Source of the DNA: Nitratiruptor tergarcus DSM 16512
Lineage (GTDB): Bacteria > Campylobacterota > Campylobacteria > Campylobacterales > Nitratiruptoraceae
NCBI RefSeq assembly: GCF_027946175.1
Contig: NZ_AP026671.1
Span: forward strand, 124,001-188,000
Length of the DNA: 64,000 nt
Direction: 5' to 3'
Below, one piece after another: positions 9,501-17,336 of the stretch. The notes under the pieces are model-generated. The model had not been told where the DNA came from. It was given only the letters and a program-made list of their open reading frames with translations, and ran no database searches. A program made the translations under genes and the position numbers. Numbering within the stretch: position 1 is the stretch's first letter; the number at the start of each line of letters is the position of its first letter.

Positions 9501-11530
9501 CATGGGGTGATCCAGATGAAGGTGGAGACAGTTCCGCAGTAGCGAATCAACTCCATAATGTAAAAGTGATATATTCTACTTGGCATGCTTTTGCGGCATT
9601 AAAAAATGATGGAACAGTCGTTACATGGGGTGATCCAGATGAGGGTGGAGACAGTTCAGTAGTAGCGAATCAACTCCATAATATAAAGGCAATATACTCT
9701 ACTTTTGATGCGTTTGCGGCATTAAAAAATGATGGAACAGTCGTTACGTGGGGCGATAGTTATGATGGTGGAGACAGCTCCGCAGTAGCGAATCAATTGC
9801 AAAACATCAAAGAGATATACTCTACTGATGGCGCTTTTGCGGCATTAAAAAATGATGGAACAGTCGTTACGTGGGGTGATAGTAATTATGGTGGAGACAG
9901 CTCCGCAGTAGCGAATCAATTGCAAAACATCAAAGAGATATACTCTACTGATGGCGCTTTTGCGGCATTAAAAAATGATGGAACAGTCGTTACGTGGGGT
10001 GATAGTAATTATGGTGGAGACAGCTCCGCAGTAGCGAATCAACTCAATAATATAATAGATTTCTCTCCACCGTATACAAGAGTGAGCTATGAAGGTAGTG
10101 GTGCTTCTTCAAGTTCAAGCTCCAACAGTTCAAGCAGCTTAAGTTCGCAAAGTAGCTCTTCCTCTTCAAGCTCTAGCAGTAGTTCCAGTTCTATTTCACA
10201 GAGTGAAATCGCATACGATCCTGCGAAACAAACCACTCTTTTCCCAGAGCACTATCCTGGAATGTGGGCTAATGGAGATGCTTTTGCAGCACTAAGAGAT
10301 GATGGAACAGTGGTGATGTGGGGATTTGGTTATATTCTTCCTACAGAATCTGCTAATTTATTCCAAAACGTAAAAACGATTTATTCTAATTCTATTGGCT
10401 TTGCATTTTTGAGAAATGATGGAACAGCCTTTAGTTATAGCGGAGGAAATTTGGAGGAAGTAGAAGATAAGCAACATAAAATAAAGGCAATATACTCTAC
10501 TACATCAGCTTTTGCAGCATTAAGAACCGATGGAACTGTCTATACATGGGGTTCTAGGGGTTGGGGCGCAGATAGTTCTTCTGTAGCAGATCAGCTTTAT
10601 AATATAAAAGCTATCTACACTAGTGGAGGTGCTTTTGCAGCATTAAGATATGATGGGACAGTTGTAACATGGGGTGATAGTAATGATGGTGGAGACAGTA
10701 CTGCAGTAGCAGAACAGCTACATAATATAAAAACAATATTCTCCACGCGGATGGCATTTGCGGCATTGAAAAATGACGGTACTGTAGTTACATGGGGGTA
10801 TGGCATATATGGTGGAGACAGTTCTTCTGTAACAGAACGACTACATAATATAAAGGTTATTTATTCTACCGAACAAGCATTTGCAGCACTGAAAAATGAC
10901 GGAACAGTTATTACATGGGGTTGGAAGGGTTCTGGAGGAGACAGTTCAGTAGTGGCGAATCAATTGCATAATGTAAAAATAATATACTCTACTGATAAAG
11001 CATTTGCAGCATTGAGAAATGATGGGACAGTAGTTACATGGGGCGATAGTAGTTCTGGAGGAGATAGTTCAGCAGTCGCGAATCAACTGCATAATATAAA
11101 AGCTATATACTCTACTACATCAGCTTTTGCGGCGCTAAGAAATGATGGAACAGTCGTTACGTGGGGTGATAGTAATTATGGTGGAGATAGTTCGGCAGTA
11201 ACGAATCAACTCCATAATGTAAAAGCTATATACTCTAGTAGATCAGCTTTTGCCGCGTTAAGAAATGATGGAACAGTTGTTACGTGGGGTGATAGTAATT
11301 ATGGTGGAGACAGCTCCGCAGTTGCGAATCAACTCCATAATGTAAAAGCTATATACTCTAGTAGATCAGCTTTTGCCGCGTTAAGAAATGATGGGACAGT
11401 TGTTACATGGGGTAATAGGTTTGAAGGTGGAGACAGTTCAGCAGTAGCAAATCAGCTTCATAATGTAATTGATTTCTCTCCACCATATACAAGAGTTAAT
11501 ATTGAAGAGAACTCTGCTGCTTCTAATTAA
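6521..11530 (+). CDS. Giant lipoprotein with three blocks of ten RCC1-like repeats
   Basis: This 1669-residue lipoprotein has a signal peptide MKKLLLFFLSAIFSLAC with a lipobox cysteine. Its N-terminal domain (about 18-198, EF-hand-like DFNKNGDIESNDW) is paralogous to the protein at 1672. Three serine-rich linkers (about 199-252, 700-753, 1193-1227) each precede a block that opens with DPAKQ.TLFP.HYP.MW and closes with a SPPYTRV motif. Each block holds ten repeats of about 41 residues, consensus AFAALKNDGTVVTWG, GGDSSAVANQL, NVKAIYST. They resemble RCC1/alpha-tubulin-suppressor repeats and probably fold as beta-propellers. Surface display and adhesion or ligand binding are inference only. Confidence 0.75.
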   Translation: MKKLLLFFLSAIFSLACSIDTNYLNCLTKHITRDEGFAINGLFFMYDFNKNGDIESNDWLFFSLESNKAYRLLGTSPTSFNKFGWKELVTIPKDLDVKNPLAMFINLRFKGDYDSAYSWIVIPFSEPLHIYKLTGLTQTGIMEYFDLNCDGRGDPLPNIELKCLKTLHKVIPGAVQGSYELRIYFKYTGSIPLQCDMEALSSGSSSSSSSSQSSSLSSSSSISSLSSSSSSSQSSSSSSISSSSSSSTSTSSCSAAYDPAKQNTLFPGHYPGMWANDSAFAALRSDGTVVTWGAFGNGGDSSKVADKLTNIKAIYSTSAAFAALKNDGTVVVWGSTYYNAGDASTVQNRLTNVKAIYSTKGAFAALKNDGTVVTWGSSVNGGDSSAVAGKLKNVKAIYSTKGAFAALKNDGTVVTWGSSVNGGDSSAVAGKLTNIKEIYPSGWAFAALRNDGTVVSWGGNSWGESIDLLTPELYEKLTNVKEIYPSGWGFAALKNDGTVISWGGYADSSAVKNKLTDVKAIYSTEYAFAALKNDGTVVTWGSSVNGGDSSAVASKLKNVKTIYSTAGAFAALKNDGTVVTWGDSNHGGDSSTVADKLKNVKAIYSTGFAFAALKNNGTVVTWGNGAFGGNSSAVAHQLNNVKTIYSNQFAFAALRNDGTVVTWGDYNSGGISSAVADQLHNVIDLSPPYTRVNYESCTASSSSSSSSSSSSSSSSSSSSSSSSTSSSSSSSSSLSSQSSSFSSSSSSSSSSTSTFGIANDPAKQTTLFPGHYPSMWSNIAAFAALKNDGTVVTWGDSESGGDSSVIVSELHDVKVIYSNASAFVALRNDGTVVTWGDRDFGGDSSAVANQLHNVKAIYSTGGAFAALRNDGTVVTWGDRDFGGDSSAVANQLHNVKVIYSTWTAFAALKNDGTVVTWGLYGGDSSAVANQLHNIKAVYSNYTAFAALKNDGTVVTWGLYGGDSSAVANQLHNIKAIYSTEHAFAALKNDGTVVTWGDPDEGGDSSAVANQLHNVKVIYSTWHAFAALKNDGTVVTWGDPDEGGDSSVVANQLHNIKAIYSTFDAFAALKNDGTVVTWGDSYDGGDSSAVANQLQNIKEIYSTDGAFAALKNDGTVVTWGDSNYGGDSSAVANQLQNIKEIYSTDGAFAALKNDGTVVTWGDSNYGGDSSAVANQLNNIIDFSPPYTRVSYEGSGASSSSSSNSSSSLSSQSSSSSSSSSSSSSSISQSEIAYDPAKQTTLFPEHYPGMWANGDAFAALRDDGTVVMWGFGYILPTESANLFQNVKTIYSNSIGFAFLRNDGTAFSYSGGNLEEVEDKQHKIKAIYSTTSAFAALRTDGTVYTWGSRGWGADSSSVADQLYNIKAIYTSGGAFAALRYDGTVVTWGDSNDGGDSTAVAEQLHNIKTIFSTRMAFAALKNDGTVVTWGYGIYGGDSSSVTERLHNIKVIYSTEQAFAALKNDGTVITWGWKGSGGDSSVVANQLHNVKIIYSTDKAFAALRNDGTVVTWGDSSSGGDSSAVANQLHNIKAIYSTTSAFAALRNDGTVVTWGDSNYGGDSSAVTNQLHNVKAIYSSRSAFAALRNDGTVVTWGDSNYGGDSSAVANQLHNVKAIYSSRSAFAALRNDGTVVTWGNRFEGGDSSAVANQLHNVIDFSPPYTRVNIEENSAASN
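7574..7810 (+). repeat. 123-bp direct repeats inside the RCC1-like gene, block 1
   Basis: Two successive repeat units, offset by exactly 123 bp, are identical over about 114 bp (starts at 7574 and 7697) and encode the same SSVNGGDSSAVAG repeat. This indicates very recent tandem duplication or gene conversion. The unit is 41 codons, so copy-number change keeps the frame. Confidence 0.85.
8617..8780 (+). repeat. Serine-coding 24-bp tandem repeat
   Basis: The linker before block 2 is built from AGCAGTTCAAGTTCC-like units with a 24-bp higher-order period. All units are multiples of three bases. Slippage would therefore lengthen or shorten the serine spacer without switching the gene off. Confidence 0.8.
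9767..10012 (+). repeat. 123-bp direct repeats inside the RCC1-like gene, block 2
   Basis: The ninth and tenth repeats of block 2 (DSNYGGDSSAVANQL) are nearly identical at the base level at a 123-bp offset (9767, 9890, with the same junction recurring at 10013). This is the second place where this gene shows fresh duplication. Confidence 0.85.
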
Positions 11531-11610
11531 TATAGCGGCAAATTCTCTTTATCAGTTATGAAAAAGGTATGGGAGTAGGAGGATCATTTGAAATTCTTTC
11601 TATAGTTTAA

Positions 11611-11625
11611 TATATATATATATAT
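11611..11625. repeat. Short (TA)n run
   Basis: A simple TA dinucleotide run lies in the 266-bp gap between the repeat lipoprotein and dnaX, which converge here. I see no gene or clear terminator hairpin in this gap. Confidence 0.8.
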
Positions 11626-11796
11626 GATATCAACAATTATCATTTCTTGCTAAAAGGTAATAATGTTTGTATTTTTTTAGTGGAAATGTAAAAAACTGTA
11701 ATATATCGTTTTGATCATCTCTTTTTCAATGATGTATGGATAAATAAATATCTTAGAACTTGAAGTATTTCAAAAGGATAATATAGAAAAATTCTT

Positions 11797-13347
11797 TCAC
11801 ACCTTCGGTTTCACCACGACCCGTTTGGCCTTAAAAAGCTCTTTTGCTTTTTGTACTAGGGGGTCGTTGAGGATATCTTGCGCTTCGATCTCTTTTGCTG
11901 CAAGGCCTGCCTCTTTTTGGATGCAACTACCGCCAAACTCTGCCTCTTCTACCATAGATGAGCAGCTACTCTCATCCTCCTTTGGAGGTTCTACTTTTTG
12001 AATCTTTGTCTCAACACCAAAGATCTCTTGGATAAAGTGGCGAATAGTGGGAAAGGAGAGCTTGAGTTTTTCTTTGCATGCTCCTTGTGGATTGCTTTGC
12101 CATTTGAGCACACCATTTTCAAAGCTTACAAATTTTACACTCTTTTCAAAGCACTCTCCTAGCTCATAATTGCGATCATAGAGTTTATCGATAAGCTTTT
12201 GGAAAGGATCTTTGCTGCTTTTTTCTGCTGACTTTATAAGAGGTTTTTGAATATTTTGGGGTTGCTTGGGCTTTTGCGTAGTAGTTGGTATTGTATCGCT
12301 TTGTTCGATTTCATTAATAATATCTTCAATTGTTTTAATTTTAGTTGCTTCAAGGAGTTTGAGCATTGTAAGAGTCAAAACAAACTCATCATCACTGCTA
12401 TAAAAGAGAAGATTTTTACTCTCACTCAAAATCTTAAAAAACCTCTCATAGAGCATCAAAGAAAATTTTGGGCTTTTCTTAAAAAGCTCCTCTTTGAGAT
12501 AGATTATCATTTCATCAAGAACCATTTCACTCTGATAATCACGAATAGAGGTGATTTTTTCTAAAACTTTTTCCCTCTCTTGATTTAAAATGAGTGAATA
12601 AATTTCTTCTATCTCTTTTGGATCCACTAGACCCAACATATTTGTGACACTCTGTACGGTAATCTTACCTTTAGCATAGATGATAGCTTGATCCAAAAGG
12701 GTAAGAGTGTCGCGTAAGCTTCCGCTGCCACTTCTAGCAATTATCTGCAAAGCCTCTGGTTCAAACGCTACATTTTCGAGGTTAAGAATATGTTCAAGAT
12801 GGTTAAGAATATCTTTTTGGGCAATCTTTTTAAAGCGAAAATGCTGTGTACGGCTAAGAATCGTTGCAGGAAGTTTCAAAGGATCGGTAGTAGCGAGTAT
12901 AAATTTCACATACTCTGGCGGCTCTTCAAGAGTTTTTAAAAGAGCATTGAAAGCCTCTTTTGTAAGCATATGGACTTCATCGATAATAAAGATTTTAAAT
13001 CTGCCTTGAGCTGGTTTATATTTTGTATGCTCAATTAAGTCTCTAATATCATCAATCTTTCTATTGCTTGCAGCATCCATCTCAATAATATCAATATGGC
13101 GATTTTCATTAGCTGCGGTGCAGTTTTCACACTTTTCACAAGGTGTACTAGTAGGTCCTTCATCGCACAGGAGGCATTTGCTAAAGATTCGAGCAGTACT
13201 TGTTTTTCCGCTACCGCGAAGACCACTAAAGAGGTAGGCATGGCTGAGTTGATTGGTATCGAGTGCACGTTGGAGTGTCTGAGAAATCGCCTCTTGTCCT
13301 ATCAAGTCTTCGAAGCGCTTAGGACGGTATTTCAGAGCCAATGTCAA
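11797..13347 (-). CDS. dnaX: DNA polymerase III subunit tau/gamma
   Basis: This 516-residue clamp-loader ATPase starts at TTG 13347, behind AAAGGA with six-base spacing. The opening LKYRPKRFEDLIGQE is diagnostic. The Walker A is GLRGSGKTSTARI (about 44-52), followed by the zinc module with four cysteines (CLLC to CEKCENC region), Walker B DEVHML and the sensor-1 region ILATTDPLKLP. The C-terminal third is variable, rich in K, P and E. No obvious slippery heptamer for a frameshifted gamma form was noticed. It loads the beta clamp at the replication fork. It is divergent from the gene at 13404 across a 56-bp shared promoter. Confidence 0.97.
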   Translation of the reverse strand: MTLALKYRPKRFEDLIGQEAISQTLQRALDTNQLSHAYLFSGLRGSGKTSTARIFSKCLLCDEGPTSTPCEKCENCTAANENRHIDIIEMDAASNRKIDDIRDLIEHTKYKPAQGRFKIFIIDEVHMLTKEAFNALLKTLEEPPEYVKFILATTDPLKLPATILSRTQHFRFKKIAQKDILNHLEHILNLENVAFEPEALQIIARSGSGSLRDTLTLLDQAIIYAKGKITVQSVTNMLGLVDPKEIEEIYSLILNQEREKVLEKITSIRDYQSEMVLDEMIIYLKEELFKKSPKFSLMLYERFFKILSESKNLLFYSSDDEFVLTLTMLKLLEATKIKTIEDIINEIEQSDTIPTTTQKPKQPQNIQKPLIKSAEKSSKDPFQKLIDKLYDRNYELGECFEKSVKFVSFENGVLKWQSNPQGACKEKLKLSFPTIRHFIQEIFGVETKIQKVEPPKEDESSCSSMVEEAEFGGSCIQKEAGLAAKEIEAQDILNDPLVQKAKELFKAKRVVVKPKV

Positions 13348-13368
13348 TGCTGATCCTTTGTAAAGATT

Positions 13369-13380
13369 GTATAATTATAC
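13369..13380. promoter_or_regulatory. Symmetrical divergent -10 region
   Basis: GTATAATTATAC is a 12-bp palindrome that offers a perfect TATAAT to both strands (13370-13375 plus; 13379-13374 minus). It lies between dnaX (start 13347) and the gene at 13404. Distances to both start codons fit short leaders. -35 elements are not obvious. The two promoters would overlap physically. Confidence 0.55.
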
Positions 13381-13403
13381 TTCATCATCTTTAAAGGTTC
13401 GCT

Positions 13404-13949
13404 ATGAAAGCGGGATTACTTTTTGTTATCATCGTGCTCTTGCTCTTTCTCTTTTATAGAGATAATTCAAGAAAAGTTGCACTGCACAATGGAGTGCTTA
13501 AAATCTACGATAAAACATGCTCTTTACAAATACCTGTGCAACCATTGAAACATGAAAGCGATCTCATAGATGAACTGATGATTGAAAGGGACTATTTAAA
13601 GCTGCCAAATAATCAAGAAATAGTTTTAGAAAGCATTGATCTTACAAATGTGCAGCATACAATAGGTATTCCCTATAATGAATTAGTGACATATATTTTT
13701 GACATGCATGTTAAAGAGTTTTGGCAAAAGAGTGGAGTTGCTATATATGAGGGAAAATTTTATGTAGCAGTTTTTTACAAAACAAAACATGAATTGGAAC
13801 TTTTATATCCTCTTGATAAAACTTTAGCTATGGCTATAAAAGAGTGCAAGAAGCCAGAGTGGAATGCGGTAAAACTTCCCACACCTCCAAAACCAAAATG
13901 GGATATGCGCCTTATCATTACAGAAGGACTTATAAATAAAAATATATAA
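13404..13949 (+). CDS. Hypothetical membrane-anchored protein
   Basis: This 181-residue protein is not recognised by family. A single hydrophobic segment (about 3-17, LLFVIIVLLLFLFY) follows MKAG and probably anchors it in the inner membrane, or acts as an uncleaved signal, with the rest periplasmic. A tail with several prolines (PTPPKPKWD) lies near the C-terminus. AAAGG precedes the ATG at 13404. Its 3' end overlaps the presumed start of the CAP-domain lipoprotein by about 14 bases, so the two are likely made together and may act together at the envelope. Confidence 0.7.
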   Translation: MKAGLLFVIIVLLLFLFYRDNSRKVALHNGVLKIYDKTCSLQIPVQPLKHESDLIDELMIERDYLKLPNNQEIVLESIDLTNVQHTIGIPYNELVTYIFDMHVKEFWQKSGVAIYEGKFYVAVFYKTKHELELLYPLDKTLAMAIKECKKPEWNAVKLPTPPKPKWDMRLIITEGLINKNI

Positions 13950-15148
13950 AATATTTACGCTTTTAAGCATTTTAGTCCTCTTTTTTGGTTGTGCGCAAAA
14001 AGCTTCTTTACAAAAGCATTCCAATGAATATATTGGCTATAACTACCTTAATTCGTTCCGTAATGTTCTTGGAATGATTCTTTTACAAAGAAATATTGCA
14101 TTAGAAAAAGCTGCTTCTTCACATGCGGCATATTTGGCATATCACCAAACTCATGGGCATATAGAATCACAAGATAGTATTGGCTTTAGTGGAGAGAATG
14201 CAGGTAGAAGGGCAGTACATTTTGGCTATGCAACTTATGATGTGAAAGAAAATATTGCCTACAGTAAAGATCTTAATAGGTCAATTGCAATACTCTTTGC
14301 TACTATCTATCATAGATTAGGCTTTATGGACTGGAGTATCGATGAAGTGGGCATAGGGTATGCAAAGAGTGGTGCTACCGTTTTTGTTATGGGAAATAAT
14401 GCTTTGCAAAAAGCTTGTCAAAAAACTTTTGCCAAAAGTGGCAGAGTATTTACAAATGTATGCAAAAGACCTCTTACTACTGCGCAGTATCAAAAGGCTA
14501 TACAAACAAATCAAAAGAAAAACCCACCAATTATTTTTTGGCCAGTAAAAGATATTCCAGTTGTGCCTTTTGCTTATCCTGAATCACCTAATTCTTTGAA
14601 GTATAAAATTGTAGGATATCCTATTGCAGTTCGTTTTAATCCCTACTATTTTAGCGAGCCACCAAAAATAGTTGCATTTTCATTGCAAGATATGAATGGT
14701 ACTCCTGTGCAAATTCTTCAACAAATAGATAGTTCTGAAGATCCCATACATATTTTTTTCAGATTTTGATTTTGCCTTTGTTCCAGAAGTTTTGGAGTGC
14801 GACAAAAGATATAGAGCAGTTTTTGTCTATCGATATAGAGGAGAAGAGTATCTTCTTCGTTGGTATTTTTCAACTAAAAAGCTTCCAAAAAATTTTTTAC
14901 AAGCTAACCAAAAACTCCTATTTGTTCGCCCCAATGTGTGGTACAATCTATACTGGAGAGCGCAAAATCCACAAGACAAAATAACTACCTATCATTACTA
15001 CTGCTCTAAAAGCGTAGAAGTAGAGGGGTATATAAAAGATATAAATACTATTGTGCTTTGTGTGCGAAGAGAAATTGGCCAAAGAGTAAAAATAGTGCTT
15101 TCTAACGGAGAGTCTATTTTTTATATTTGCGAGAGTGAAAGCCACTGA
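13936..15148 (+). pseudogene. CAP-domain lipoprotein, frameshifted at a T7 run
   Basis: From 13951 the frame encodes IFTLLSILVLFFGCAQ, a clear lipoprotein signal, but no ATG, GTG or TTG precedes it before a TAA at 13933. The best start is ATA at 13936, behind AAGGA. An SCP/PR1-type CAP domain follows (ASSHAAYLAYHQTHGH, FSGENAGRR, VKENIAY, IYHRLGFMDWSIDEVGIGYA). The frame stops at 14769, but the next frame continues with SDFDFAFVPEVLECDKRYRA through 15148. One extra T in the T7 run at 14753-14759 would join the two parts into a protein of about 400 residues. It may be phase-variable, newly mutated or a sequencing error. Confidence 0.65.
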
Positions 15149-15870
15149 GCAGCAACGCGTTTGAGCTTTTCAGGATTTTCAGAGGCAAAGAGTTTAAGTG
15201 AAGGTGTTTTGTTTGATTTTTTTATATGAAATGTGCTTTCTAAATGCTCAACAATTGCTTCTCCTGAATGGATGAGAAGGGCTTTATTGTAAAAGTAACT
15301 ACTTATTTGCTGTGCAATAAGTGGGAAATGGGTACATCCTAAAATAATGGCTTCAGGATGGAAATCTTGAAAATAGTGGTGCATTGTAGCTTTTAATACT
15401 TCGCCTTCAAAAATCTCCTCTTCAACTAGTGGTACAAAAAGGGGAGTAGCTTTGGCGGTGAAATTTGTGTAGCCTCTTTGTTGCAAGAGATTTTGATATT
15501 TTTGGCTCTCTATTGTTGCTTTAGTCCCAATAATGAGGATATTACTCTTTTTATTTCGCAGTTTTTTTTCAAGGGCTAACACTCCCGGCTCAATGACACC
15601 TACCACAGGAAAGGAAGCTACCTCTCGCAGCTCCTCGATTGCGTGGGCACTCACAGAGTTACAAGCAGTTATTAATATATCGGGCTCAAAATTTTTAAAA
15701 AACTCTAATGCTTCTAATGAGTAGCGAATAATTGTGTTTTTATCTTTTGGCCCGTAAGGTACGCGTGCAGTATCTCCAAAATATACAATCTCATCAAAGA
15801 GTTTGTGTGCTAGGAGACTCTTAACAACAGTAAGCCCCCCTATCCCACTATCAAAAACAGCTGCACGCAA
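15121..15870 (-). CDS. murI: Glutamate racemase
   Basis: This 249-residue protein converts L- to D-glutamate for peptidoglycan. FDSGIGGLTV with catalytic Asp7 is at the N-terminus. The two catalytic cysteines are Cys70 (ITACNSVSAHA) and Cys179 (ILGCTHFPLI), and YFGDTARVPYG lies at about 30-40. It begins 3 bases after the rho stop, so rho and murI form one transcript. Its 3' end overlaps the converging C-terminal extension of the CAP lipoprotein gene by 28 bases. Confidence 0.97.
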   Translation of the reverse strand: MRAAVFDSGIGGLTVVKSLLAHKLFDEIVYFGDTARVPYGPKDKNTIIRYSLEALEFFKNFEPDILITACNSVSAHAIEELREVASFPVVGVIEPGVLALEKKLRNKKSNILIIGTKATIESQKYQNLLQQRGYTNFTAKATPLFVPLVEEEIFEGEVLKATMHHYFQDFHPEAIILGCTHFPLIAQQISSYFYNKALLIHSGEAIVEHLESTFHIKKSNKTPSLKLFASENPEKLKRVAAQWLSLSQI

Positions 15871-15873
15871 ATA

Positions 15874-17247
15874 TTATGCACCTTCGTTCATGATAGAGAG
15901 AAACTCTTCATTATTTTTAGTTTTGAGCATTTTAGAGTACAAGAATTTGAGTGCTTCCACTTCATCCATAGACTGCATCGCATTGCGTAGTGCCCATATT
16001 TTTGGCAGTGTGTTTGGATCTACTAAGAGCTCCTCTTTGCGGGTACCAGATTTGAGCACATCAATTGCAGGATAGATTCGTCTATCGGCTATGCGCCTAT
16101 CAAGTACGATCTCACAGTTTCCTGTACCTTTAAACTCTTCAAAAATCACCTCATCCATGCGTGATCCCGTATCGATAAGTGCAGTTGAGATGATTGTGAG
16201 GCTTCCTCCCTCTTCAATATTACGCGCTGCACCAAAAAACCTCTTAGGTTTATGCAATGCATTTGCATCAACACCACCGCTCAGCACTTTACCACTGGAA
16301 GGTGTGACGGTATTGTATGCTCTTGCAAGGCGTGTAATGGAATCGAGCAAAATAACTACATCTTTTCCCATCTCAACGCGCCTTTTTGCTTTTTCTATGA
16401 CAAGTTCTGCTACGCGTACATGGTTTTTTGCTGGCATATCAAAAGTAGAGCTATACACTTCGCCCCGCACGCTTCTCTCCATATCTGTAACCTCTTCAGG
16501 ACGCTCATCTACAAGAAGGACAATGAGCTCAACTTCAGGATGGTTTTTGGCGATCCCATGGGCAAGCTCTTTCATAAGCTCAGTTTTCCCGCTTCTTGGA
16601 GGCGCAACAATGAGTGCACGCTGCCCTTTTCCGACTGGTGTGAAGAGATCAAGCACGCGTCCAGTGAGTCTAGTAGGATCATATTCAAGTTTAAGGCGCT
16701 CTGTTGGGTAGAGTGGGGTAAGGTTATCAAAAAGGGGACGTTTTTTTGACTCTTCAGGTGGAAGATAGTTGATTGCCTCAATTTTTAAAAGCGCATAGTA
16801 ACGCTCTTGATCTTTTGGAGGTCTTACTTGGCCAGTGACAATATCTCCCGTACGCAATGCAAAACGTCTAATTTGTGTAGCACTTACATATGCATCATTC
16901 GCACTATTTGAAAAGTTCTCATTGATAGCGCGTAAAAACCCATATCCCTCTTGTGTTACTTCCAATATTCCTGTAAAGAGGATATAACCGCCTTTGCTCA
17001 CCTGGTTTTTAAGGATCTCAAACATGAGGTCTTGGCGTTTGAGCTCTTGAGGGTTTTCGATACCAAGCTCTAGTGCGATATCAAGAAGCTCATCGATAGT
17101 TTTTGTACGAAGCTCTTCGATTGTGTAGCCTTCTACGGGAATATGTGTGCGTTTTGAGCCGTTGTTTTTATTTTTTTGGGCATTCTCTTCAGCAAGAGTG
17201 GTTTCAGATAATGAATTACTCATTGCGTCACTATTTTTTTCGCTCAT
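15874..17247 (-). CDS. rho: Transcription termination factor Rho
   Basis: This 457-residue RNA-dependent helicase has an N-terminal Asn/Lys-rich extension of about 40 residues, then a Rho N domain ([18 protein letters not shown]) and the RNA-binding cold-shock-like region ([14 protein letters not shown]). The primary Walker A is in [18 protein letters not shown], Walker B is [15 protein letters not shown], and the ring segment [20 protein letters not shown] is intact. The start ATG at 17247 follows AAGGAAAT. A good promoter lies 60 bases upstream, right beside an inserted IS. Confidence 0.97.
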   Translation of the reverse strand: MSEKNSDAMSNSLSETTLAEENAQKNKNNGSKRTHIPVEGYTIEELRTKTIDELLDIALELGIENPQELKRQDLMFEILKNQVSKGGYILFTGILEVTQEGYGFLRAINENFSNSANDAYVSATQIRRFALRTGDIVTGQVRPPKDQERYYALLKIEAINYLPPEESKKRPLFDNLTPLYPTERLKLEYDPTRLTGRVLDLFTPVGKGQRALIVAPPRSGKTELMKELAHGIAKNHPEVELIVLLVDERPEEVTDMERSVRGEVYSSTFDMPAKNHVRVAELVIEKAKRRVEMGKDVVILLDSITRLARAYNTVTPSSGKVLSGGVDANALHKPKRFFGAARNIEEGGSLTIISTALIDTGSRMDEVIFEEFKGTGNCEIVLDRRIADRRIYPAIDVLKSGTRKEELLVDPNTLPKIWALRNAMQSMDEVEALKFLYSKMLKTKNNEEFLSIMNEGA

Positions 17248-17307
17248 GATTTCCTTCTTCGGTAGTATTTGCAGAATTTTTGAAGTGTAAACTCTTGTGT
17301 TTTTGCA

Positions 17308-17336
17308 ATTTTAAACAAAATAGCAGCTTTAGTCAA
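17308..17336 (-). promoter_or_regulatory. Sigma-70-type promoter of rho
   Basis: On the minus strand TTGACT (17336-17331), a 17-base spacer and TAAAAT (17313-17308) form a near-consensus promoter pointing at rho. The 5-bp duplication GTTTG (17337-17341) and the IS end at 17342 directly abut the -35 box, so everything further upstream was displaced by the IS while the core promoter was kept. Confidence 0.7.

Noticed and set aside
7281-11520. Regularly spaced repeats that could suggest a CRISPR array
   Set aside because: The 123-bp units are coding, in frame and similar along their whole length, with no unique spacers and no cas genes.
16091-16711. Plus-strand frame of 206 codons across rho
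   Set aside because: Antisense to rho, serine- and arginine-rich as expected from reversed coding sequence.
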